A DNA stretch of 7,967 nucleotides from Clostridia bacterium (GTDB lineage Bacteria > Bacillota > Clostridia > Christensenellales > Aristaeellaceae), in NCBI GenBank assembly GCA_009776385.1, contig WRFT01000079.1, forward strand, positions 1-7,967, read 5' to 3'. The translations under genes and the position numbers were made by a program. How positions within the stretch are numbered: position 1 is the stretch's first letter; each line of letters begins with the position of its first letter. The notes beneath the pieces were generated by a model. It saw only the letters and a list, made by a program, of their open reading frames with translations, was not told where the DNA came from and did no database searches. Of the stretch, positions 1 to 6,398 are shown one piece after another.

Positions 1-64
1 AGCGAGAAGAAGACGGGGCGCGAAACGAGCGATGTTAGCGGCAGCGTAACAGCGCGACGATTGA

Positions 65-433
65 GCAACCGGGACGCCAACAGGAAAGTCGAGTACCTTG
101 ACAACCGCATTAGATACACTCAATCCGTTCCGGTATCGCGGGTATGTGTACGACGAGGAGACCGGGCTTTATTACCTCAGAAGCCGATACTACAACCCCG
201 AGTGGGGTAGGTTCTTGAACGCGGATACGGTGTTGGGCAGCGCGGGGTCGCTGTTGGGGCATAACCTGTTTGCGTATTGTTCGAATGATCCGGTGAACAG
301 AAGTGACCCCAGCGGATGTTGGTCGGTTTGGGATATAACAATCGGGAAAAATTCGTATGCGGCACAAGCAACATGCCCCGTAAAAATGATGAAGCGGGGG
401 AGTATAATATTGTGGTTGCATATATTACAGTGA
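65..433 (+). pseudogene. Rhs core fragment (C-terminal end of an Rhs/YD-repeat protein), broken
   Basis: This is the conserved end of an Rhs polymorphic-toxin core. Read from base 65 it gives ATGTPTGK, then NPFRYRGYVYDEETGLYYL, SRYYNPEWGRF, NADTVLG, FAYCSNDPVN and SDPSG. That order (NPFRYRGY, YDxETGLYYLxSRYYxPExGRF, NPVNxxDPSG) is the hallmark of the Rhs-associated core that precedes a variable C-terminal toxin. In whole Rhs proteins this core closes the YD-repeat shell around the toxin. Here the same frame has TAA at 47-49 and TGA at 62-64, and no ribosome site precedes the TTG at 98, so the fragment cannot be translated as a normal full-length Rhs protein unless the upstream part was lost or reshuffled. 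After SDPSG (about base 316) the frame runs on for about 38 residues to a stop at 431-433, while the toxin continues in the -1 frame. I read it as a displaced 'orphan' tip or a decayed gene. Its 5' extent outside the window is unknown. Confidence 0.85.
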
Positions 434-885
434 CTGGCCCTATTGATCCAGAGTATATTGTTGATGCCATTCAAGATGGTTGGAATGGTGTGTACCAGGA
501 TGTGAATGGTAAAACCGTCACCGTTGTTGTCAATATAATTACTCGCGAGAATGCAGCAGGACGTTCCATTCTATTTAGGACTTCTAATGATTCGGGAGTA
601 ACAGGTGCTGACCCTATGAATCCTTGGGTGCGCGGTTACTGCGGTGTAAGCATATATAGAAAATATGCAAGCGGGTATGAGAAAGATGACGAATTGTTAC
701 AGTTTAGTATTAGACATGAATTTGCGCATGTTTTAGGCATAGGTGATTATTACGCAGGGCATCATAATGATGACTTTCCATCTGTTACAAGTGGGAAAAT
801 AGGCGAAGACGCAATAGTTACCAATAAAGATATTGAAATGATGTTGATTTCCTTTAGTACCGGACAATGGATTGAGTGGCCATAA
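316..885 (+). CDS. Rhs-tip toxin domain, metzincin-like zinc metallopeptidase (putative)
   Basis: The frame encodes up to 189 residues. Its clearest motif is HEFAHVLGIGD at bases 715-747 (residues 134-144 counted from ATG 316). This fits the metzincin zinc site HExxHxxGxxH/D with Asp as third ligand, as in snapalysin-type proteases. The two His and the Asp would bind zinc, and Glu would be the catalytic base. HH follows at bases 760-765, and a MM pair near residues 175-176 could supply a Met-turn; that last point is weak. No signal peptide is visible, as expected for a domain delivered by an Rhs carrier. ATG 316 has no Shine-Dalgarno sequence and lies inside the Rhs core frame, so the natural product is probably an Rhs-toxin fusion joined by a -1 shift, perhaps at the A5 run 382-386. 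The true N-terminus of the toxin is therefore uncertain. The region is more AT-rich than the core before it, as usual for exchangeable Rhs tips. Family assignment rests on the motif alone. Confidence 0.65.
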   Translation: MLVGLGYNNREKFVCGTSNMPRKNDEAGEYNIVVAYITVTGPIDPEYIVDAIQDGWNGVYQDVNGKTVTVVVNIITRENAAGRSILFRTSNDSGVTGADPMNPWVRGYCGVSIYRKYASGYEKDDELLQFSIRHEFAHVLGIGDYYAGHHNDDFPSVTSGKIGEDAIVTNKDIEMMLISFSTGQWIEWP

Positions 886-894
886 ACAGAAATG

Positions 895-901
895 AAGGAG
901 G
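895..901 (+). promoter_or_regulatory. Ribosome binding site AAGGAGG that sets the start of the partner gene
   Basis: A full-consensus Shine-Dalgarno sequence lies 8 bases before ATG 910. It shows that 910, not the in-frame ATG at 892 (which would place this site inside the coding sequence), is the start. The position also gives the protein a clean signal-peptide N-terminus. Confidence 0.85.
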
Positions 902-909
902 AAAAATAT

Positions 910-1413
910 ATGCGAAAAATAATCTCATTCCTACTCATTACTACTTTGTTAATCGTATTCTGCATCCCTTCAAAGTTTGCAGACACGGCAATCGATGTTG
1001 ATATAACTACACCGGCGGACATAGACAAATCTGAAAAGGCACCTGTTTCCCCATCAATTTCCGTTGATACAACAGATGATATCTCCGGAATCTCGTTGGA
1101 TGAATTAAACGATAAAATACAACTTGTAAATAACTATATTCAACGGCATTCAGATGCTTGCATGTTACTTGTTGAGCATTTACTACAAACATATGAAGAT
1201 GCGTTATTAGTAGTTAAAGAAGGAATGCTTTATATGCGAACTAATCTGAAAGGGAATTATGAGCATATGCCTGTTGCAGATGAAACGCAAAGGTTATTTG
1301 AGGAGACCGGAGAATGGTTTTTATCAGTATACATTGGGAACCACCTGGTTTTTAGCTGCGAATATGTCATCGTAATACATGGTATCGGTATAAGAACATT
1401 TGGGCCAATTTAG
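910..1413 (+). CDS. Exported small protein, putative immunity partner of the Rhs metallopeptidase; in-frame TAG
   Basis: The product is 167 residues up to TAG 1411-1413. Residues 1-24 form a signal peptide: basic start (MRK), hydrophobic core ISFLLITTLLIVF, then polar SKFAD. The Cys at 18 is not in a clear lipobox, so I favour secretion over lipid anchoring. The mature part begins with an acidic, Thr/Ser/Pro-rich linker, followed by a helical segment around DELNDKIQLVNNYIQRH. The gene starts 24 bases after the toxin stop with a perfect ribosome site and shares its AT-rich composition, the usual arrangement of an Rhs toxin and its immunity gene. Export would make sense if the protease acts outside the membrane. 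The same frame stays open after the TAG for 36 codons (VCYELQEYMGW through YSGWDSVF) to TAA 1522-1524, and that tail looks like real protein. The TAG may thus be a nonsense mutation or be read through. I recognise no family; the immunity role is inferred from position. Confidence 0.6.
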   Translation: MRKIISFLLITTLLIVFCIPSKFADTAIDVDITTPADIDKSEKAPVSPSISVDTTDDISGISLDELNDKIQLVNNYIQRHSDACMLLVEHLLQTYEDALLVVKEGMLYMRTNLKGNYEHMPVADETQRLFEETGEWFLSVYIGNHLVFSCEYVIVIHGIGIRTFGPI

Positions 1414-1524
1414 GTTTGTTATGAACTGCAAGAATATATGGGATGGAAAGACTATGAAATTGATTTATCTCAATCCGAAGGTTATTGGTATAGCTTTTAT
1501 TCGGGATGGGATAGTGTTTTCTAA
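1414..1524 (+). pseudogene. In-frame C-terminal remainder of the exported partner gene after the TAG
   Basis: Thirty-six sense codons follow the TAG in the same frame and end at TAA 1522-1524. The sequence is rich in aromatic and acidic residues (ELQEYMGWKDYEIDLSQSEG, then YWYSFYSGW), a composition typical of a folded protein rather than random DNA. No start codon with a ribosome site precedes it, so it is best seen as the severed or readthrough C-terminus of the 910 gene. The full product would be about 204 residues. Confidence 0.5.
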
Positions 1525-1590
1525 CAACATGATTTTCTAAAGTGTATCCCACCAAAGTGTTGACATTTGGAAAAGGCAGCCCGCTTTAAT

Positions 1591-1620
1591 TTGACCGTAC
1601 AGAAATAAGTATGCTAGAAT
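1591..1620 (+). promoter_or_regulatory. Candidate sigma-A promoter for the rfbD-ABC transporter genes
   Basis: TTGACC (1591-1596), an 18-base spacer and TAGAAT (1615-1620) match the -35 and -10 consensus at five of six positions each. Transcription would begin about base 1627, inside the following hairpin, leaving a leader of about 80 bases before rfbD. A second, weaker pair, TTGACA (1560-1565) and TTTAAT (1585-1590) with a 19-base spacer, lies just upstream. This is motif matching only. Confidence 0.45.
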
Positions 1621-1657
1621 AAAATCCTCTCATGTGACGCGCCGAGGGGATTTTATT
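1618..1657. terminator. 14-bp hairpin with A/T flanks, possible bidirectional terminator
   Basis: AATAAAATCCTCTC (1618-1631) pairs with GAGGGGATTTTATT (1644-1657) over 14 bp with one G-T wobble, leaving a 12-base loop. The outer stem is A/T-rich and the inner stem is GC-rich. The T-run lies within the stem, so on either strand it could act as a terminator with the outer pairs melting. It would end transcription from the Rhs module. It also overlaps the -10 and start region of the candidate promoter 1591-1620, so a regulatory role is possible. Confidence 0.5.
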
Positions 1658-1704
1658 TATCGATACGCGCCGCGTGATGGAGGGAAAACGAGGCATTATA
1701 TACG

Positions 1705-2550
1705 ATGCGAGTAATGGTCACGGGCGCTCACGGGCAGTTGGGCAGTGATGTGATAAAGAAGCTGGCGGAGCTTGGAATAAGCCATATAGGAATTGATAAA
1801 GAAGACTTCGATATCACCGACGAAACCCGCGTGTATTCGGCACTAAAGGGCTTTGCGCCGGACGGCGTCATCCATTGCGCGGCGTATACGGATGTGGACG
1901 GGGCGCAGGAGCATCGGGAGACTTGCCGCGCGGTCAACGAGGAAGGGACGCGGAATGTGGCGACGGCATGCGCCCATACGGGCGCGAAACTCATCAGCAT
2001 CAGCACCGATTATGTTTTTTCCGGCGAGGGAACCAGGCTTTTGGAAACAGGCGACGCAAGACAGCCCCTGAATGTCTATGGGGAGACGAAAATGAAGGGG
2101 GAGGACATCGTCAGGGCATTAACGGAAAAACACTTCATTGTACGCACCAGCCGGGTTTTTGGCATAAACGGCAATAACTTTATTAAGACAATGCTGCGCC
2201 TGGGGCGCGAAAGAGACGAAGTGGCGGTTGTTAATGACCAAATCGGTTCGCCCACTTACACGTATGATTTAGCGGCATTGCTGTGTGACATGATTCATAC
2301 CGACAAATACGGCGTCTACCACGCGGTGAACGAGGGCTATTGTTCCTTTTACGAACTGGCCGTACGGTGCTTTTGTATAGCGGGCTTGTCATGCCGTGCG
2401 GTACCCGTCCCGTCCGCCGCTTACAAGACAAAGGCTAACCGCCCCCTCAACACCGGATTGAGCACCCGTTCTTTGACAGAGGCAGGGTTTAATTGCCTGC
2501 CGCCTTGGGAAGACGCGGTTGACAGGTTTATGCGCGCCTTATTAGGATAA
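1705..2550 (+). CDS. rfbD: dTDP-4-dehydrorhamnose reductase
   Basis: RfbD (RmlD) catalyses the last step of dTDP-L-rhamnose synthesis, the NAD(P)H-dependent reduction of dTDP-4-dehydro-L-rhamnose, in the cytoplasm. The 281 residues match the family length. Residues 7-13 (GAHGQLG) are the nucleotide-binding GxxGxxG of a short-chain dehydrogenase fold. HCAAYTDVDGAQ (57-68) and STDYVFSG (100-107) are family signatures. Thr101 with Tyr125 and Lys129 of YGETK form the catalytic set, and RTSRVFG and NDQIGSPTYTYDLA belong to the substrate side. The first ATG of MRVMVTG is used because it gives the usual short N-terminus; a weak GAGG lies 11 bases upstream. The permease gene follows after 45 bases, so rhamnose supply and glycan export are probably co-transcribed. 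The companions rfbA, rfbB and rfbC are not in the window. The permease and ATPase next door support a surface-polysaccharide role. Confidence 0.93.
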   Translation: MRVMVTGAHGQLGSDVIKKLAELGISHIGIDKEDFDITDETRVYSALKGFAPDGVIHCAAYTDVDGAQEHRETCRAVNEEGTRNVATACAHTGAKLISISTDYVFSGEGTRLLETGDARQPLNVYGETKMKGEDIVRALTEKHFIVRTSRVFGINGNNFIKTMLRLGRERDEVAVVNDQIGSPTYTYDLAALLCDMIHTDKYGVYHAVNEGYCSFYELAVRCFCIAGLSCRAVPVPSAAYKTKANRPLNTGLSTRSLTEAGFNCLPPWEDAVDRFMRALLG

Positions 2551-2595
2551 CGCATTCCATTCATCGGTTTACACCATAAGGAAGGGGATTCCGCC

Positions 2596-3363
2596 ATGCT
2601 TAAGCGATGGAGAGAACAACGTTTTCTGTTTGAGGAACTCGTAAAGCGGGATTTTAAAAAGAAATACAAGCGCACCGTACTGGGTATATTATGGAGTGTC
2701 TTAGCGCCGCTGTTACAGTTGCTTGTTATGTCCTTGGTGTTTACGTACATCTTCGGCAGAACGCAGCCGCATTATACCATCTATCTGTTCTCCGGCAATC
2801 TGCTGTTCCATTACTACAGCGAAGCGACGAACGGAGGCATGCGTTCTCTTTTGGCGAACAGCAGTATCATATCGCTTGTAAACGTGCCGAAGTACCTGTT
2901 TCTTTTTTCCCGCATGCTGCAAGCGCTGATCAATTTCGCGATAACACTGGTGATTTATTTTATCTTCGTAGCCATAGACGGACTGCCTTTCAGACTGACT
3001 TTTTTCGCGCTGATCTACCCTGTCGCCATGCTGACGATACTCAACGCGGGCGTGAGTATGATTCTCTCCGCGCTGTATGTGTTCTTCCGCGACATCGAGT
3101 ACCTATACAGCATATTCACGATGCTGCTTATGTACCTGTCCGCCATCTTCTATTCCGTGACGACATATCCCGAGCAGATACAAAGATTGTTTTTGCTCAA
3201 TCCGGTTTACGTGTATATCCGGTATTTTCGTGATATTGTTATCGACAACAAATTCCCCAGTTTGGCCTTCCATCTGCTGGCAGCGGGGTACGCGTTTATC
3301 CTGTTTGGCATAGGATATCTTATCTACCATAAGTTTAACCATAAGTTCCTCTATTACATGTAA
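2596..3363 (+). CDS. ABC-2 type polysaccharide/teichoic-acid export permease (TagG/Wzm-like)
   Basis: This 255-residue integral membrane protein should form the channel half of an ABC exporter that moves undecaprenyl-linked glycans across the cytoplasmic membrane. The amphipathic N-terminus LVKRDFKKKYKRTVLGILW (15-33) matches the conserved RDxKxxYxxxxLGxxW segment of the TagG/Wzm/KpsM group. About six hydrophobic spans follow: roughly 33-54, 62-76, 103-127, 133-162 (ending before FFRDIEY), 166-185 and 226-246. The FFRDIEY and NPVYVYIRYFRDIV stretches are typical of this family. An AAGGAAGGGG ribosome site lies 8 bases before the start. The matching ATPase follows after 24 bases. The transported glycan is not shown by the sequence; rhamnose content is suggested by rfbD. 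It could equally serve an O-antigen-like, capsule-like or teichoic-acid polymer. Confidence 0.9.
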   Translation: MLKRWREQRFLFEELVKRDFKKKYKRTVLGILWSVLAPLLQLLVMSLVFTYIFGRTQPHYTIYLFSGNLLFHYYSEATNGGMRSLLANSSIISLVNVPKYLFLFSRMLQALINFAITLVIYFIFVAIDGLPFRLTFFALIYPVAMLTILNAGVSMILSALYVFFRDIEYLYSIFTMLLMYLSAIFYSVTTYPEQIQRLFLLNPVYVYIRYFRDIVIDNKFPSLAFHLLAAGYAFILFGIGYLIYHKFNHKFLYYM

Positions 3364-3387
3364 CAATACGAACGGGGTGGACTCAAT

Positions 3388-4128
3388 ATGATTACCTTGC
3401 AGGATGTCGCCATACGGTACAGAATCGGCAATTTCCGCGATATAGGCTTGAAGGACTACGCCATCGCGCGTTTAAAAGGTGAATACCATGTCAAGGAGTT
3501 CTGGGCGGTGGACGGCGTTAGTTTCCATCTGGAGCAGGGGCTTATGCTGGGTATTATCGGCATGAACGGCGCGGGAAAATCCACGCTGCTCAAAGCCATA
3601 TCCGGCATCATGGTGCCTTCCCGGGGGCAGGTAAGCATAGAAGGATCTATCGCGGCCCTTCTGGCTTTGGGAAGCGGATTTGACGGCGATCTGACCATTA
3701 AAGAAAACATTTTTTTGCGCGGCGCCATGCTTGGCAATACGCGCCAATTCGTGACGGATACCTATCAGGATATACTGGATTTTTCTGAACTGCAGGAGTT
3801 TGAAGACAGGCCTTTTAAACAATTATCCTCCGGAATGAAATCGCGGCTGGCCTTCTCTATCGCCTCACTCGTCCGTCCGGATATTCTGATATTAGATGAG
3901 GTTTTAGCCGTGGGCGACGGCTCTTTCCGCGCAAAGAGCGAAAAGAAAATGAAAGAAATTATCTCTAACGGAGCGACGACCATCCTGGTGTCACACGCGC
4001 TGGATCAAGTACGTGAACTATCCAACAAGGTACTATGGCTGCACAAGGGAAAGCAAATCGCTTTCGGCGATACGCAGCCTATTTGCGACCGGTATCAACA
4101 GTTTTTAAACGGAGAGATTAAAATATAA
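3388..4128 (+). CDS. ABC transporter ATP-binding protein for polysaccharide export (TagH/Wzt-like, short form)
   Basis: The 246 residues form a nucleotide-binding domain that powers the preceding permease. Visible motifs are Walker A GMNGAGKST (58-66), the signature LSSGM (146-150), Walker B ILILDE (166-171), the VLAVGD segment (172-177) and the switch His in VSHALD (203). The N-terminal lead-in VKEFWAVDGVSFHLEQGLML and the weak Q-loop region (IAALLALGSGFDGDLTIKEN) are typical of the TagH/RfbB/KpsT group, where ALGSGF replaces the usual Q-loop context. The protein stops right after the ATPase domain, so it lacks the C-terminal carbohydrate-binding domain of Wzt proteins that read a glycan end cap and the C-terminal extension of TagH. 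The ribosome site GGGGTGG lies 7 bases before the start. It is the last gene of the rfbD cluster. Confidence 0.92.
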   Translation: MITLQDVAIRYRIGNFRDIGLKDYAIARLKGEYHVKEFWAVDGVSFHLEQGLMLGIIGMNGAGKSTLLKAISGIMVPSRGQVSIEGSIAALLALGSGFDGDLTIKENIFLRGAMLGNTRQFVTDTYQDILDFSELQEFEDRPFKQLSSGMKSRLAFSIASLVRPDILILDEVLAVGDGSFRAKSEKKMKEIISNGATTILVSHALDQVRELSNKVLWLHKGKQIAFGDTQPICDRYQQFLNGEIKI

Positions 4129-4134
4129 CCGCGG

Positions 4135-4155
4135 CTCAGGCAAAAATATCCTGAG
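4135..4155. terminator. Short hairpin between convergent genes
   Basis: CTCAGG (4135-4140) pairs with CCTGAG (4150-4155) around a 9-base AT-rich loop. On the + strand it is followed by a T-rich stretch (ATTTGGCTTTGTTT), and on the - strand by CCGCGGTTATATTTT. Lying seven bases after the ATPase stop and twelve bases beyond the end of kbl, it is placed to end both convergent operons. The stem is short, so termination may be leaky. Confidence 0.45.
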
Positions 4156-4167
4156 ATTTGGCTTTGT

Positions 4168-5361
4168 TTAAGCGCCGCCTAAGCCCATTTCTTGTTTAAC
4201 TTTGCCGAAGCAAGCGACCGCGAAATCTAAATCGGCCCGTGTGTGCGCGGCGCTGACCTGCGCGCGGATACGCGCCCTGCCCATGGGAACCACCGGATAC
4301 GAAAAGCCTATCACATACACGCCCTTATCCAGCATTCTTTCGGCAAACTCCGCGGCCGTCTTCGCATCATACAGCATGACGGGCACGATGGGATGCAATC
4401 CTTCCGGTACGTCGAAACCGGCAGCCCGCAACTGCTTTCTAAAATAAGCGGCGTTATCCAATACCTTATCCCTCAGTGCCGTGCTTTCCTGAAGTTTATC
4501 AAGTACCGCTAAGGTCGCGGCGCAAATGGCCGGCGCTAAGGTATTGGAAAAAAGATAGGGACGCGAGCGTTGCCGCAGCAAGTCGGTTATGGGGCGCGAG
4601 GCGGCCGTGTACCCGCCGGACGCGCCGCCCATGGCCTTGCCGAAGGTACCCGTGAGGATATCCACACGGTCTGTCACGCCAAAGTGCTCCGGTGTGCCGC
4701 GCCCTCCGGCGCCGATGAAGCCCACCGCGTGGCTGTCGTCTACCATGACGAGCGCGTCAAACTCCTCGGCCAAATCGCAAATGGCGGGAAGGTTTGCCAG
4801 TATGCCATCCATAGAAAAAACACCGTCCGTGGCAATTAACCGAATGCGCGCGTCTTTCGCCTCCGTCAGCCGCGCGCGTAGATCGGCCATGTCATTGTTC
4901 TTATAGCGGTATCGGCGCGCTTTGGAGAGGCGTATTCCGTCGATGATGGACGCGTGGTTCAGCTCATCGGAAATGACGGCGTCCTCTTCTTGCAGGAGCG
5001 TTTCAAACAGGCCGCCGTTCGCGTCAAAACAGGAGGAGTATAAAACCGCATCCTCCATACCAAGGAAATCCGCCAGACGCCGCTCCAGCGTGGTGTGAAT
5101 ACGCTGTGTTCCGCAGATAAACCGCACGCTGGACAGCCCGTATCCCCATTGATCATACGATTCCTTCGCGCTTGCAATGATACCTAAATCGGAAGACAGG
5201 CCCAGGTAATTGTTCGCGCACATATTCAATACATTAGAGACTTGTTCCGTGCTGATTTTAACGCCTTGCCGCGCCGCCAGCACCCGTTCATTTTTATACA
5301 CCCCGTTTTCTTTAATAACGGCAAGCTGCCCGCGATAAATATCCAGCGCTTTTTTATTCAT
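4168..5361 (-). CDS. kbl: Glycine C-acetyltransferase (2-amino-3-ketobutyrate CoA ligase)
   Basis: Kbl cleaves 2-amino-3-oxobutyrate with CoA to glycine and acetyl-CoA, the second step of threonine degradation, using pyridoxal phosphate. The 397 residues from MNKKALDIY match the family length. Family marks are CANNYLGLSS (48-57), GYGLSSVRFICGTQ (73-86), DELNHASIIDG (132-142) with His136 stacking on the cofactor, ATDGVFSMDG (177-186), VDDSHAVGF (207-215) with the cofactor-nitrogen Asp, and TGTFGKAMGG (237-246), where Lys242 should be the Schiff-base lysine. The start at 5361 is chosen because the stop of tdh overlaps it by one base (TGATG) and the family begins there; a longer frame to 5400 would add 13 unrelated residues. 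GGGGTG lies 10 bases upstream. The closely related AKB-family KAS/BioF enzymes are less likely, given the tdh neighbour. Confidence 0.95.
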   Translation of the reverse strand: MNKKALDIYRGQLAVIKENGVYKNERVLAARQGVKISTEQVSNVLNMCANNYLGLSSDLGIIASAKESYDQWGYGLSSVRFICGTQRIHTTLERRLADFLGMEDAVLYSSCFDANGGLFETLLQEEDAVISDELNHASIIDGIRLSKARRYRYKNNDMADLRARLTEAKDARIRLIATDGVFSMDGILANLPAICDLAEEFDALVMVDDSHAVGFIGAGGRGTPEHFGVTDRVDILTGTFGKAMGGASGGYTAASRPITDLLRQRSRPYLFSNTLAPAICAATLAVLDKLQESTALRDKVLDNAAYFRKQLRAAGFDVPEGLHPIVPVMLYDAKTAAEFAERMLDKGVYVIGFSYPVVPMGRARIRAQVSAAHTRADLDFAVACFGKVKQEMGLGGA

Positions 5362-6398
5362 CAAGCGTCCGCACCCCAATCTAAAATGACTTTCCCGCAT
5401 TCGCCGCCGGCCATGGCGGCAAACCCTTTTTCGTAGTCCGTGTAGTGAAAACGATGCGAAATCACGGGGGAGATGTCCAGGCCCGCCTCAATCATCGCGC
5501 CCATTTTATACCATGTTTCATACATTCGCCTGCCATAGATACCCGTGAGGGTCAGCCCCTTGAAAATGATGTCATTCATATCGATGGGGGCCGGCTCGGA
5601 CAGAAAACCCAACAGGGCAATCTTGCCGCCGTTGCGCATCACCCCCAGCATTTGCCGCAGCGCCAAGGGGTTGCCGCTCATTTCCAAGCCTACATCAAAG
5701 CCCTCCACCATATGCGCGGCCGCCATCGCGTCTTCCAAACGCTCCGAGCGGATGTTGACAGCCGTTGTCGCGCCTAAACGGCGCGCCATGGCCAGACGAT
5801 AGTCGCTGACATCCGTCACGATAACACTACGCGCGCCGTTCTTTTTACATATAGCCGCGGCCATCATGCCGATGGGACCCATTCCCGTAATTAAAACATC
5901 CTCACCGACGACATCGTACATGAGCGCGGTATGCGCGGCGTTTCCCAGGGCATCAAAGAAGGATACGATATCTGTGGGGAACGCGGGGTTCACCGGAACC
6001 ACATTACACGCCGGTATACATAAATACTCGGCAAACGCGCCGTCCCTGTTTACCCCGACACCCTTGGTATGCTTGCACCACTGGGCGTTTCCCGAACGGC
6101 AGTTGCGGCAATGACCGCAGACGATATGCCCCTCTCCGCTGACGCGCTCCCCTTGCCGGAACCCCTCCGCGCCCGCGCCGGCAGCGGCGATTTCCCCGAC
6201 ATATTCATGCCCGATTGTAAGGGGCGGATGAATGTTTTTACGGCTCCAATCGTCCCAGTTGTAAACATGAAAATCGGTTCCGCATATGGCGGTTTTAAGG
6301 ATACGAATCAATACCTCACCGGGGCCCGGTTCGGGAATGGGTTTGGATACCAGGGCAAGCCCGGGGCCTGGCTTTTCCTTGACAATCGCTTTCATCAT
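5361..6398 (-). CDS. tdh: L-threonine 3-dehydrogenase (zinc-dependent)
   Basis: Tdh oxidises L-threonine to 2-amino-3-oxobutyrate with NAD+; Kbl takes the unstable product. From MMKAIV the protein has 345 residues and is a zinc-type medium-chain dehydrogenase. Cys39 (AICGTD), His64 and Glu65 (GHEYVGE) are the catalytic-zinc set, and Cys94, Cys97, Cys100 and Cys108 (CGHCRNC...C) bind the structural zinc. GMGPIG (172-177) starts the NAD-binding fold. HVYNWDDWS, GVGVNR, FDVGLEMSG and GIYGRRMYETWYKM are close to the well-known E. coli-type Tdh. I choose ATG 6398: GAGGTG (6408-6413) sits 9 bases before it, and it overlaps the upstream stop as ATGA. ATG 6395 is the next choice. ATG 6404 is too close to the ribosome site. 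Confidence 0.95.
   Translation of the reverse strand: MMKAIVKEKPGPGLALVSKPIPEPGPGEVLIRILKTAICGTDFHVYNWDDWSRKNIHPPLTIGHEYVGEIAAAGAGAEGFRQGERVSGEGHIVCGHCRNCRSGNAQWCKHTKGVGVNRDGAFAEYLCIPACNVVPVNPAFPTDIVSFFDALGNAAHTALMYDVVGEDVLITGMGPIGMMAAAICKKNGARSVIVTDVSDYRLAMARRLGATTAVNIRSERLEDAMAAAHMVEGFDVGLEMSGNPLALRQMLGVMRNGGKIALLGFLSEPAPIDMNDIIFKGLTLTGIYGRRMYETWYKMGAMIEAGLDISPVISHRFHYTDYEKGFAAMAGGECGKVILDWGADA

Noticed and set aside
892..909. ATG 892 as start of the exported protein
   Set aside because: It would put the perfect AAGGAGG inside the gene and add residues ahead of a proper signal peptide.
2691..3233. A 180-codon + strand frame inside the permease gene
   Set aside because: Out-of-frame shadow of the permease, which has clear family motifs and membrane spans.
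5362..5400. An N-terminal extension of kbl to 5400
   Set aside because: The added residues lie inside the tdh coding end and do not match the family; the overlap start at 5361 has a ribosome site.
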